From the NCBI GenBank assembly GCA_023053545.1, contig JAKZAN010000004.1, positions 5,580,001 through 5,644,000 of the forward strand: 64,000 nt of DNA. The letters run 5' to 3'. This document shows, in pieces, positions 36,766-49,065 of the stretch; the stretch's first letter is position 1, and each line of letters opens with the position of its first letter. The translations under genes were made by a program, and so were the position numbers. The notes beneath the pieces were generated by a model. That model was not told the origin of the DNA. It ran no database searches and was given only the letters and a program-made list of their open reading frames with translations. This DNA comes from Lepidurus packardi. Lineage: Eukaryota; Arthropoda; Branchiopoda; Notostraca; Triopsidae.

Positions 36766-39700
36766 ATGGCGGAAGCCCATTCGGCCGTAGCTTTTTCATT
36801 CGCGGTTACTCACGAAGGAGTTGATGTCAATTTCGATGTCGAAGTCCTTCGCCTCATCTTCCGCTCTGGGATCCGGTCCTGGAGAAAACGCATGACCAGA
36901 TTCGGGGTAAAATTTTATTATGTGTAAAATTGTATTATTGTTATACATCTCAGTTTTTTTGTTTTTGATTATTTTTATAGAATAGCGTCAAGAATGGAAT
37001 TTTTCCTGGTTCGTTACCTGGACTTTGCATTACTGAAGCTGTTGTAACTGGAAGCCACTTGGCTGGGCATGACATCACCCTCGGCCTTGTTGACCAACTC
37101 CTAGAACACCTGCCTGGGTAAGTTGTTATTTAATTCATACGTTGTGTCTTTTCCTTGCGATAAATGTATCCTTTTCAAGCTCTTGGGACATTCCTTTTCA
37201 TAGTTATATGACCTTGTACGCGAGGTCAACCTTAAAAAGAGACGTAAACAATTGCAATTGTTTTGCGAAGAGGAAAATAAGGGAAATTACATCGTGTTAA
37301 ATTTTGAACTTATTTTGGTCAAGGTAAACGTTATAGTTAAACCTCTTTGGACTTGTTATGGAGTTTGTCGTTAGAATGAGTTGAGTGTTTGGATGTTAAT
37401 CAGATTATGTTTTCTATCTTTCAGGAAAACAGTGGGATGGCGTATTGGTGCGTGCTGTGTAGTAGGGTTTGGAGCGTGGACCTCTATAATTCTCGGCATG
37501 CGCTACTCCTTGAAAGCTCTGCTGACATACAAAGGTTGGATGTATGGATATCGGGGCAGGCAACAAGGTCCCTCTTTCAGGACACGCCTGTGGGCACTGG
37601 GCATACAGATAGCATCGGGCTTTACCCGCCCTCAGCTTTATTCCTACCAAGGATCGTTGCCTGCTTTGCCTGTACCAGATTTGCAAGAAACTATGAATCG
37701 GGTAAATCATTCAACTCGCCTTATTCCCATGTAAATCGAGTTATAACTGATGTATCTCCTCGTTAACAGTATTTAAGAAGCGTGCGTCCTCTGTTGGATG
37801 ATGAACAATATGCTCGCATGGAGAAACTTTCTCAGGAGTTCCAGAAAGGTATTGGAAAGAAGTTGCAGCGTTATCTCATCCTTAAACGACTGTAAGTATA
37901 CATATTTTGAATGTTTTCATTATTTTAAAATAAAAATGCAGGATTTCTAAAAAAAAGCAGGAACGTTAGATGCTTGAACTTAGATTAAAGGTTATAGGGT
38001 AAGAGAATGAAGACTTCTAAGTATTAGAGAGAAAATCAAAGAGAAGAGAATTTTAAGGCCACGGTGAAGTTGATCTTTTTTTTATCAAAAGATGGTACTG
38101 ATGTCATACCCCTATATGATAAGAACTATGCAATTAGAAACAAAACTCGAAACAGAAATGTAAAAAAAAAATTAACCATACAATTGTAAGATTATTTTTG
38201 AAAAATACAGTATCTTAAAACGCTGCGTGAAAAGATTTAGATATAATGATTTATTTAAAATGTTCGTAACTTGAATAAGTTCGTATATTTATGTAAATCA
38301 TAAATGTAAGTATTTGACTCAGTGTTTTAAGATTTTTTTAAAAATATGTTTTTCAAAATTAAATATAATGTCTTTAAAATTTCTGTTTCAAGTTTTGTTT
38401 CAAGGCGCGTAATTCTCATGATATAGGGGTATGGCATCTGTGCCATCTTTTGGTTAAAAAAGATCAACTACACCTTGGAATTAAGAAGTTTTTTCCCTAA
38501 CAAGTCGCATTTTAACGTAATGATTTGATAGGTGGTCTTCTAATTACGTGTCGGATTGGTGGGAAGAATACGTCTATTTAAGAGGACGTTCGCCCATTAT
38601 GGTTAACTCGAACTTTTATGGAATTGATGCCATTTTACGCAAACCAACAACGATTCAAGCTGCACGTGCTGCCAATGTTGTCTATGGTGCAATGCTATTC
38701 CGCAGGGCTATCGACCGTCAACAGATTGAACCCGTAAATTTATTCTCATTTTTATTAAAGAATGCTTGATTTTGCTATTAATTAAAATAGTGGTTAAAAT
38801 GTGACCAATTTGTCTTCTAGATCATGGTACAAGGATTAGTGCCGTTGTGCTCCTGGCAATATGAACGCGTCTTCAATACAACGCGCATTCCTGGTATCGA
38901 GACAGATAAGATTGTGCATTTAAGTGATTCGACGCATTTGGCTGTGTACTGCAGAGGCAAATACTGGCGGGTTCCTCTGTACTACAAGGGCACTTTGTTG
39001 ACTCCTTGTGAATTGGAAATGTGAGCCCTATTTTCTTCTTTTAAATAAGTTCGCAATTTTTTTTAGTTTTTGAGTACTCATGTTTGGAATCCCTAGTCAA
39101 TTTCAACGTATTTTGGACGACAAATCGGAACCTGATCAAGGAGAAGAACGCTTGGCAGCTTTGACGGCTGGCGAAAGAACGTTTTGGGCCGAAACCAGAC
39201 AAAATCACTTCAATAAGGGCCTGAACCGAACCAGTTTGACAATAATCGAGACTGCAGCTTTTGTACTGGTTTTAGATGATGAAGAGTTTGACTATGATCC
39301 CGTAAGCTTCCTTACATAATTATTAACTATATTCATAAAGTTTTTTGGGGGGATGCATAGAACGATCCGTCCAAGTTAGATCATTTTGGCCGATCTCTAT
39401 TGCACGGTAAGGGTTACGATCGCTGGTTTGACAAGTCGTTCACATTAGTGGTTGCTGCTAATGGAAGAGTAAGTCTTTTATTAATTTTGGTACACTTTTA
39501 ATAAACTTGTTTATTAAAACTAAACTTGTTTTTTATTGTTTCAGGTTGGGTTTAATGCAGAGCACTCCTGGTAAGTTCAACCCTGAAAAGATTGCGTTGG
39601 TATTAAAAAAAAGCATTTGCAGCTTAATCCGCAGCGTATATTGGACCACATGTCAACTTTCTTACCGAAAGAAATTTGATTTTTTTTGTAAATTTCCGTG

Positions 39701-41339
39701 GCTTTAACCTTAATTTTTAGGGCTGATGCTGCCATTATGTCACATTTTTGGGAAGGAGCGCTAGGCAACGATCTGCTCGGCAATGGGTAGCGTTTTCCTT
39801 CCAATGACGTTTTCTCATATTCACACTTTCCTCGTTCTTTTACGCACTGCACTCGCATTGTTTGCTAGCAAACACGTTCATTTTAAGTTACGGTCTTTTT
39901 CAGCTAGCCAATGTGTCTTTAAAAAGAAAATAAGCTTTTTTTGCGCACCGTTACTTTTTTTCAATTTCCCTTGCGTGTTCTCTTTTTTTTCTCCTATGTT
40001 TTTTTCCCTCCTTGAATTCTTGGATGTTTGGTGACAGGGCCGACGCCCCAATTATGGGCCACTTATGGGAGTACTGCCTAGGTGAAGATCTCCTGAATTA
40101 TGGGTACGGTCTGACATGCTTTCCAGTTTGTTTTAGGAACGTCTAATTTGTGGTGGTTTTGTTTGGGGTATTGTGGTTCTCGATTCATTTCTTTTCGTGT
40201 TAGCTTTGCATCCGTGCTCTTAAGCTTCGCATGGTCTTTGGACTCTTCCATAGTCGTAGAGACATTCTTTTTCAACTTATCTTTATTCGAATTTGTTTTT
40301 GTTTACTTAAATATAACTTTCTGCCGTGTTTGGGGATGAATAGATATCGCGAGGATGGCCATTGTAGAGGCAAACCCAAGATGGAGCTACCTGCCCCCGT
40401 CCGACTGCGTTGGGACTTGGCTCCCCAAACCATTGAACGTATTGAAAGTGCATATCAAGTGGCGTATACTTTGCTGCAAGACGTCGATTTGCATTTACTC
40501 GTGTACTCGGGCTATGGCAAGGGCTTCATGAAAAAATGCCGTGTCTCCCCTGATGCCTACGTACAAATGGCCCTGCAGCTTGCTTATTACCGAGTATAAT
40601 TTCTGAAGATGAAAATCGCATTAGAATGCTTAATTCATATTTGGGATTCAATAGGATGCCGGACGTTTCCGACTGACGTACGAAGCGTCAATGACCCGTC
40701 TTTTCCGTGAAGGTCGTACTGAAACTGTGCGTCCTTGCAGCATTGAGAGCTGCGCGTGGGTGAAAGCCATGGAAGACAACTCGACACCAGTAAATAGTAT
40801 TTTTTTAAATCATAATTTTCAATCATTTATGTATTCGTAGTCTGACAAATGTGTGGAACTGCTGCGTACTGCTTGTGCGTACCATCAACGAGGGTATCAG
40901 GACGCGATGTGCGGCAAGGGAATCGATCGTCACCTGTTTTGTCTCTACGTGGTGTCGAAATACTTGGAAGTGGACTCACCGTTCTTGAAAGAGGTTTTAA
41001 GCGAACCCTGGCGGTTATCGACGTCGCAAACGCCGCATGGTCAAACATCCAAGTTGGATCTGGTAAAGCATCCGGATGTCATATCGGCTGGAGGCGGTTT
41101 CGGACCCGTTGCGGACGATGGTTACGGAGTGTCGTATATTATTGCCGGAGAAGATACCCTATTCTTCCATATTTCGTCCAAGAAATCATCAGCGGACACG
41201 GTAATTCGTGAATATTACATAATTTTCTTGGCGTTTCTTTTTTTAAAACCATCTTTTGTTCTGTTTTAAGGATTCCAACCGTTTTGCTCAGCAAATTACT
41301 CGCGCCTTGGCAGATATGCGAGCCTTATTTGGAAATTGA
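36766..41339 (+). CDS. CPT1: Carnitine O-palmitoyltransferase 1
   Basis: Outer-mitochondrial-membrane enzyme that makes acylcarnitine from long-chain acyl-CoA, the rate-limiting entry of fatty acids into beta-oxidation. Exons: 36766-36906, 36981-37117, 37425-37701, 37770-37891, 38532-38733, 38821-39020, 39097-39301, 39361-39468, 39545-39570, one of two alternatives (39721-39786 or 40038-40103), 40344-40593, 40655-40789, 40841-41200 and 41271-41339; 765 residues, against about 773 in mammals. It starts [15 protein letters not shown], the conserved CPT1 regulatory N-terminus. Other blocks are [26 protein letters not shown], the catalytic His in AEHSW (about residue 471), [66 protein letters not shown] and [16 protein letters not shown]. 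The second membrane segment ([20 protein letters not shown]) is clear. The first is much less hydrophobic than in vertebrates. Intron 4 contains a MITE. Confidence 0.97.
38053..38484. mobile_element. About 430-bp MITE with long terminal inverted repeats, in CPT1 intron 4
   Basis: The two ends are reverse complements over about 100 bp. The left arm reads TTAAGGCCACGGTGAAGTTG, then CAAAAGATGGTACTGATG and CATACCCCTATATGAT. The right arm read backwards gives TTAATTCCAAGGTGTAGTTG, then CAAAAGATGGCACAGATG and CATACCCCTATATCAT. Both edges carry TTAA, the target of piggyBac-type elements. The interior is AT-rich and non-coding. A related single arm occurs at 57655. Confidence 0.8.
39721..39786 (+). 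CDS. CPT1: CPT1 alternative exon A
   Basis: 66-nt exon with acceptor TTTTTAG and donor GG|gtagcg, phase 2 at both ends. It encodes [20 protein letters not shown] after the shared Trp. It lies right after the catalytic HSW and replaces exon B. The canonical Pro of ADAP is Ala here and the H-LWEY block is HFWEG, so this is the more diverged version. Confidence 0.85.
40038..40103 (+). CDS. CPT1: CPT1 alternative exon B (canonical)
   Basis: 66-nt exon with acceptor GTGACAG and donor GG|gtacgg, the same length and phase as exon A 250 bp upstream. It encodes [20 protein letters not shown], matching the vertebrate ADAPIVxHLWEY sequence. Including both exons would also keep frame but duplicate an active-site strand, so mutually exclusive use is expected. 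Confidence 0.88.
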
Positions 41340-43720
41340 AGAACTTGACGAGGAAGAAACGTCGTAGAAGCGGGTTTACGATTAGTTCTGAAATCCTAGC
41401 AATGCAATAGTAGTAGTCGGGGAAAAAAGAAGTTGTTTTAGAACGCAAAAGAATTTTTTCACTCCTACAGGTTATGGGACCTGACCTATCAATGCAAACT
41501 ACGTTAAGCGAGAGAGGATTTACGAGAGAAAAAGAATAATTAAAACGAGATTTTATTAGGTTTTTTTGTTTACATTGAATAGTCCTAGTTTATCGACAAA
41601 ATTTTATGAAATGAAGTACTTAGTTTTGGTCGCAATAGCCGTACTATCCGTGTTTATTTTCCCCTCTTTTTTTGGATTGGTTTTGCAATTTGAGTCTGAT
41701 ACGTTGTACTGGTTACCTAAGCTAAGTAAAGGTGTATAGGTTAGGATCTTTTTTAAACGGCATAGCCTCAAATCCTTAAAAAGATGGTGCAGTTCACCAC
41801 AAGTATGTGTTGCTCTTATATGTACCGGATAGTTTGTTTGCAATACATTGTCCTTTGCGCCAAAGAAGAAGTTGTTTAGTGTTCAATAATGTATTCCAAA
41901 ATAATGCATGTTTTTCCAGTTAATTGTAGTAAAAGGCGACAGTATTCGAGGTCCACAGGTTCACATTTCATCGAAACAGGCGAAGTGTAATTTTACGCTG
42001 AGAAAAATACATGTCATTTTCTTGGGAACAAGTTTTTGTGATTTGGTGCTTGTGCTGCGATATTTGTTTAGTATCCACTACGAGAGTATTACTTGGGTTT
42101 TCAGTACGATGAAAGTAAAAGAGGTAGGTGCGTTCAAGGCGGCGAGGCGCAACGAGCAAAGTTCTAAAAAAAGCTTTCGTTCTGTTTTACATTTATATAA
42201 GGACTTCAACGCTAGTTATTCATAAGAGTATGACTGAGTGGATAAGATGCGAGACTTGGGAACGAGAGGTCGTCGGTTCGAAACCCGGTCGAGGCATTTT
42301 ATTTGGTCGGAAAAACGAAATATTTAATGGCTCCCTTTCTCTGTACCTTAAACCTTCCCGGCAAGGTTTCTATACCCATATTCGAAATCGTAAAGCTTCG
42401 GCATCACGAGATCGAATTTCGGGGATAGGAAACCGAGCAGGGCAGTTGGGAACAGGGGAAGGGGCGAGGCTCACAATTTTTCACAATTTTTGAAGGGGAC
42501 CCCCTTGATCGTGCAGGGATCCTTATGGAAAAAAGCCCTGAAAACGCTTTTCCAGATTGAAAAGAGACCACGCCCCCTTTTTGACCCAATCTACCAATAG
42601 GATTCGTCCTTTTTGTAGAGGCCACACACCTTTTTGGCGGATGTTTTAAAAAATCCCACAAGAATTTCACAAAATTTCGCTTTTATTTCAAAAATTACAA
42701 ATCGTAAAATAACAAGCACAGTTTTTGAAAAAAAAACATTTACGAGAATGTGTGGGTAAAACAAATAAAAAAAAAAGGAATTCAGAGGATGCAAACACTC
42801 ATGTAATATATCCTATACTTTATTTTACGTTAATTATTCCATTTACCCTGTATTGATAAAAAAAACATACGGAAAGTAAAACGCGTGTCTTTCCTGTTGC
42901 TGACATTTTTTTATTGGACTTGGTTCAAAACCTTCATTTGAATGCAAGCCCTTTATGTTACGTCCAATACTTTAGCTTGAACGAGTGGCACTATCCTTGG
43001 TAAGAAGCTTAATTTTGCAAAGTTGTTTTTTTCCTTTCACCAAGGTGATTCTTCAGTTTCGTCAGGGATATTTGGCGGACCAATTCAAGAAAATAGTTAA
43101 AAAATGCAAGTGTGAATTCACTAACCTTGAAATTTGTTGTAATAACTTTTGGCATTTGATAGGATTTTACAAAGAATAAGGTTCCGTGTAACAATGTCAA
43201 AAGCAGACTAACAAAGTGTACCAAAACCGGAGATTATGTGAGACGAAGAAAATAAACTAAATACTGGGAAAGAGTGAAACGGTGTAAACGTACTACATAA
43301 ATTTAAATAAGTTAACAAGGACGAGCTTTAACAGTGAATTTTACCATGAAAAGGGAGAGAAAGAGTGCGTTCGTCTGTTTTGGCTATGGAGCATATCACA
43401 GATCCATTGTAACAGCCATAAAACACATGCATTTTCGCTCCACTGTGATGTTCAATATGCAATTCAAGAAAAATAAGAAAAAAATGCAATGCGTATCACA
43501 ACCTCCAGAAAAAGGTTGTGGAATGAATTCAGCACAAGGAAAAAGCACCAAATATTATTTCCTTTACGACGCTGTAGTTTAAAATCATTGTTAGTGCCGA
43601 CCATTTTTAACTTCGAAGCTTTTAGCGCTGAACTTTTCTACACGACAAGCTCTATAGACGAAAGCTTTGTTCGCTTTTAACTGTTTTATATAAAAAATTT
43701 AAAAAAAATGTTCTTTGCAG
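41340..43720. other. Intergenic region between CPT1 and MCU
   Basis: 2.4 kb between the convergent CPT1 (+) and MCU (-) genes. It contains both 3' UTRs and a tRNA-like element at 42228-42300, listed separately. No other supported feature is seen. The short frames here are in simple or shadow sequence. Confidence 0.5.
42228..42300 (+). repeat. tRNA-like element with Pol III A and B boxes (tRNA pseudogene or SINE head)
   Basis: TGACTGAGTGG at 42231-42241 resembles a tRNA A box with one mismatch. GGTTCGAAACC at 42275-42285 is a perfect B box, about 45 bp downstream, and the spacing is right for an internal Pol III promoter. The acceptor and T stems do not pair properly (C-C and G-G clashes in the T stem), so it is unlikely to be a working tRNA. 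A tRNA-derived SINE or tRNA pseudogene fits better. Confidence 0.5.
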
Positions 43721-45378
43721 TTAATTCGGTTTGGGTCTTAAAAAGCTCCTTAACTGGTTCAACAAAGGGTGTTGCATTGACGGATTAGCTTCTAGGAGGT
43801 CAATTTTTCGTGGAAAAGGGTGAGGTAAATGCAACTGGAGAGGATCTCTTAACCTTTTCAAATCGTCTTCGATTTTCCGGATCCCGTCTTTCAGCTCGTT
43901 ATATTTGACCACATCAAATCCTGCTTTGCGAGCTTTCTTGTGAAACGCCAGCAGAAACTCACGATCTCTCACCTCTGGAAGGATATAATCCTGAAAATTT
44001 CAAGAAAAACACAAGAAAATTGTATGTAATAAATTTCCCATTAAGTAAAGCTGTCCAAGTCTTTTAAGCTTTTTTTCTTCTTATCTTGTTCTTTACCTGT
44101 TTCGTAAGGACGTAATAAGCAAAAGCCGCTACTGAAGTACCGTACGTGACAAAGTACGTGACGGGTTCCATAATGTCCCATGAATATTCCCACCATGTTA
44201 ATCGAGCCAAGGCTCCGAACTGAAACGCCATTAGACCCAAACCCGCCCACGTTAAAACGGCCGTTCTCCTTTCTGACTTGCCAGCCAATTCCACTCTTTT
44301 CTGCAAAAATGAAGTAAAAAATACAGTCTTAGTCTTTAGAAGAGTTCTTTTCCTTTTCCAACCCCAAGATCATAAAAATAAAAAAAAATAAAAACGCTAG
44401 ACTTAAATACCTTTTCAAAGGGCTCCAACTCCAACTGCAATCTCTCTAATTGCTGGAACAACTCTCGCTCTTTTTTCACCTGGTGTTCGCTAACGTTTAG
44501 TGCTTCATACAATTGGGCAACTAGGTTTTGCACGTCAGTTAGTCGTTCCATTTCTTCCTGTAGGAATAAGGAGTAACAAATTATTTCACAAAAAACAGAA
44601 CCAGACCAGAAAACAAGTTCCTAAGAAACAAAATATCCTTCCAGGAGCCAAAAACGAAAGAACAAAATAAAAAGTTTACCCGGGAAAGGCGTTCACGTTG
44701 GGGAGTTTTTACTCGGTAGACGATGTCGTTAATTAATAAGTCGAAGTCGTCCTCCATAAGGGATTCGATAGTATTTGCTGCAGCTACTCGTTTGCCATCT
44801 ATTTGAAAAAATATTAACGTAACACAAAAAAAGACCTAAAAGAAAAGAAGCAATAATCCTAAATTTTTTTAAATATCTGTTTAAAACTGTAAACAAAAGA
44901 CAAAAAATTGACCTAAAAGATGAAAAGGTATAATGCTACACTTTTTTAAAAAAAAATTTAAAACAGTAAACAAATAAAGAAAAAATTCCCTAAAAAAAAA
45001 AAAAAGGTAATAATAATAATACAGTTTTTTTTTCAAAATATCTATTTAAAACAGTAAAAAAAATCCTAAAAGAAAAAAGGTAATAATAGCATTTTTTTTT
45101 TAAATATCTATTTAAAACAGTGATTAAAAAAGATTATTACCTATAGTACGGACGACAGCTCGATCCACGCCTCTATCTTCTTGCTGAATGCTGGTTAACA
45201 AATCCCCAACGGATTGTGATACTGGTCGTAGTGTAAAAAGGCATCTCTCTCGCCTTGAAGGCAGTGGGATGGTTAATTGCGGTAATCCACGTACATAGGC
45301 CACGGTAATATCTACGACCCAAAATAGAACATCCTTTTTAGAACACTTTTCTTTTTTTAGCTGCATCGTGAACCACAT
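43721..45378 (-). CDS. MCU: Mitochondrial calcium uniporter pore subunit
   Basis: Pore-forming subunit of the inner-membrane Ca2+ channel. Minus-strand exons 45378(?)-45141, 44798-44680, 44557-44411, 44300-44097 and 43990-43721 give 325 residues if translation starts at ATG 45378 (human about 351). The N-terminal matrix domain shows [20 protein letters not shown] and [14 protein letters not shown] coiled coil ([20 protein letters not shown]) leads into TM1 ([20 protein letters not shown]). The selectivity filter WDIMEP sits in the loop before TM2 ([18 protein letters not shown]). The tail is [19 protein letters not shown], then [11 protein letters not shown]. All DIME residues are intact. The 5' end is uncertain: a mitochondrial presequence exon was not found, and the residues before DITVAY could instead be intron ending in GTCGTAG. 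Intron 1 is filled by tandem repeats. Confidence 0.93.
44830..45125. repeat. Tandem repeat of about 75-80 bp (four imperfect units) in MCU intron 1
   Basis: Four units follow one another, each containing CCTAAAAGAAAA, then GGTAATAATA or a variant, a T tract, AAATATCTATTTAAAACAGT and an A tract. The unit nearest exon 1 is least eroded. The repeat makes this the longest MCU intron. Confidence 0.7.
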
Positions 45379-46829
45379 TTTCTAAGTTTCTAACACGATT
45401 ATATAAGTTAATAGAGGCTTGCCTCTTTCAAAGGTAATTTTCCTCGCCTGGAATTTGCTTCCTACATTAAAAAACAAAAACAAGCGAAAGATTTTCTACT
45501 TTCTTTTTCTTCTTCTGCTTCCTCTTCGCTGGGAGAAAAGAAAGAAAGGAATAAAACAACAAGGGGAAATGGCTAAAGGTCAACTACACTCCAGATACGA
45601 ACATACGCCATAATGCCTTTAGTTGAAACGGTGTCAAAGTTCTGGCAGGGGATGCAGGGGAAAGCGTTCCACACAGCTTTCTAACACTAGAAGGATCACC
45701 AATCACCAGAAAAAATGCCTTCAAGAAGCTTTTCTCTGTGTCATTGGCACGGCGTCAAAGGAAACCATGCTGTTTTTGGCCGTAATAACACTCCACAAAA
45801 TAATCACGATGCCTATTTATGCGTCGTATATGCAACGACGCTTAGATGGTTTACTGGTGAGGGAATTTCGTAAACCAGAAAAAAAAAAACACAAGAAAAA
45901 AGACCATCAATACACCGCATAGTCATGAAGAGAACCCTAAATTTTGTATATGCTTCTTCTGACATAATGCAAGCCAAGTTCCTGACACTGATTTCGAAAG
46001 ACCTGCAGAAATGGAATTTCCTCCTACAAAATTCCTAGAAGAGACTCATTCACATGCGCCTCGAAGCTTCACATGAGAAAAAAAAATAGATATGGTACGA
46101 GTCCTAACTTATAAGCGCTTGAATTTCGATGACTATATATTTGCGGTCACTAGGAGTTACTCTACATTAAATTATAATATTGATAACATAAACAAATTAC
46201 AATTTCAAAGTTTTTCATTCGCTTATAAATCATTTGGCTAAAAAGGACGTATTTTGCACGCTCGGCAAAAATCTTTTTAAACCATTCTGGCAGCCAAGTG
46301 TGAAAATCAAGTTTTTGGGGTTCAGTTTACTGAGAAATTGCAAAAAATATAGAATACAATAAAAACGGTCCTTTTGCTCCACCGCTGACCAAAGCAGTGG
46401 CTTCAAACGTCTCCAATTAAACCGTTACGGTAACGCGGATTCTCTGTTCTTAGGAGCATATGGAGACCTAATAACTGTTACGCTTGGTTAGATTGTAACG
46501 GTAACAAAAAGTCGCAGCTCCTACACAGTTTGGTGAATTCAAACACCTTCTGCTATCTTTAGTCTTGCAGTGAATGCTTCCATATTCGCTGGGATTGTGT
46601 ACTTGAACAAGTGGACAAGCGTTAAGTGCTGTTTACGTTTAGTAATACGCCATCGAATCGGTTCCGATCCATTTCCTCCCAACCTTGGAATAACCACTTT
46701 CTGTTGACTGTAAGTTCCAAATTCGAAACTTTCTTCTTACAAACCAACGTTCGCATGTTCAATATAAACTACACAAAGTATATCACTCTATGTGAAAATA
46801 CTCTATGAAACTAAGACTCCTGTAGAGCT

Positions 46830-47225
46830 TAGCTTTCTAAGGCACGGTAGCATGTGGAACGCAGAACCAGTCGTATGTTAAAAAAAAGAAAAAATACAAG
46901 ATTTTTCAAAAACTTCTTGACGACAATGTTAGCGATACCAATACCAAGGACACCACTATTTGTTGTTGTTTTTTGCCTTACCAATTTGAAAAAAAAATTG
47001 AAAAATTATAATTAATGTCTCACCTAAGTGAAAAAATAAAAAGTGCGAATTTGGAGACTACCACGCCATGGAACATTATTTTATTGGGACTTTAAAAAAA
47101 TCACGCAAATTGAGTGCGTGGTTATGAAGTTATCCCACTGTCGTTTTATGCGCAGAAGCAATGCGCGTTCATATGCATCCATTCAAAATACTGCGCGCCA
47201 GCTCGCGGTAGCTTGGGTATAACAA
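46830..47225 (+). repeat. Dispersed repeat, copy 1
   Basis: The most conserved part is AAATTGAGTGCGTGGTTATG, then GTTATCCCACTGTCGTTTTA, then TGCGCAGAAGCAATGCGCGT, ending at GCTTGGGTATAACAAG. The same blocks in the same order occur at 49066-49442, and in reverse orientation at 57835-57985. No open frame spans it. Confidence 0.75.
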
Positions 47226-49065
47226 GCAATGTTTGTACAGAGGAGTATGAGCCTTGAAGTATTACAACATGTTATTTAGGCAAAACATCCGTCATACAAT
47301 CTCTCGATGACAATCCAACGGCAGTCGGCAGTAAACAAAAGGTTCTTGATTTTCCAGTGCACTGTTCTGTGCTTAACGGCGTGGAACATTTTCCATCATC
47401 TAAAAGCTGTGTCTGGTACCCTTAAGAACCTTTATTTCGGCAGTTTTTTTTTTAAAACTTAAATTGACTGAAAATTCCAAATCTTTCTATCGGCGTGTAA
47501 AAAAGCTTCCTTTCTGTCATAGCTATTTCACTACATGTGTGTAAACTAGGCCGTGCCAACTCCAAAGATAAATTCCACTCTCCCTCTATCGCCCAAATCT
47601 ACTGGGAACGAAACTCATTAAGCTATGAGAGAGTTCGGTAAAAGCCACAGAAAACGAAAGTATTTCTTCTTGAGAAAAAATCTGGAATCTAAATTTAGAT
47701 ATAGATCAAGAAAACAGACAACAGAAATCGCTTTGTCTATTTAAGCTTTTCTTTTTTTATCGCACTGTGCTACACGGATTTGTGAAAGCTTTTTATTAGT
47801 TTCTAAAAATCGGACTAAAAACTTTTTCCGCCTAAATTCCAAAGTAAAAAACAAAGTTAGAAGAATTTCGTTTCACCTCTAGAAACTAGTTAAAAAGCAG
47901 AGAAAGAAAAAATAGAAAAGTTGGCGCGAACAGGATCTCACTTTGTCCCGCCACAGAACGCAATGCTGTGCCTCATTTAACTTCTCGGGAGAGTTGCTGT
48001 CTAATTTGCCTCGAAAGCTGTATCTCCATTGTTACAAACTTCCTCACAAAATAATAATAATAAAAAAATTCCTTGTCGTTTAAATATAACTTTTTATTGT
48101 CACTTCTAAAACCTGTTTAGGCCAATTACTTTTGTCTCAGACAGACAGAAAACAGTTCTCCACACCATAAGCATAGTAATGTGTACACTACGTCAGCGAG
48201 AATCAATAGCATATAAGAATTTCGATTTTCGCCATTTGAAAAAAAAGTCTGCAAGAAGTTCTTCGCTATTTGACTGCAAACATTCCGATAAGACTCTTAC
48301 TCTTTGTGAGATAGAAAGGGGAAGGATTGTGTGCAGAGAATATGCATCGAAAAACCTGCTGCCTTCGAATTCTCGTGTTATGCAAAATAGGTTAAATCCG
48401 TGGCTTCGGGCTTGTTGACGACCTACTCATCCAGAGCAAGCAAAGAGTCCCTTTTTGCTTGATACTAAAGACTATAGAGTGGAAAAGTAGCTGGTATATG
48501 CGGTAGTTTTTTCTTCTTTGGGGACCAAAAACAGTCTGCTACACTAAAAAAAAAGCGTCTTTTGGCCGTCAAGAAGCCAAATTTTCTTCCACCCGTGCAC
48601 CTACAACTTGAATGCAATACACAGCACCAGTAAAAAATAATACATTGCTATCGTTTTCTGGCTTTACCATTGCATAATGCCTCATCGTTTTGATAACGGG
48701 CTCCCTGGATCTTTCTCCACTGCCTCCAGCTGGAATAAAAAGTCATCTCCAAGTCAAATCACTTCTACCTTACTATACACACCTTCTTTACTATACTCAA
48801 TAACTCAGCTTAGCTCATTTGCATCTGGGTCACAGAGGAAGAAAACTGCTCTCTCAACAGGGTCAACAGCCCAGCCTGTCTTTTGTCAAAAATCTCTTCT
48901 CTAAGAATTTGTCATGCTTAATACACCAAACAGAACTTAACGTGTTTACCACAAAGGACAACGTGGATTTGGGCTTCTCGCAACATGATAGCGATCACTG
49001 TTGTACAAGAACAATAAACAGGGGTTGCATCTAGCTTATGGTATTAGGCTCCCTTGTAGCTTACC

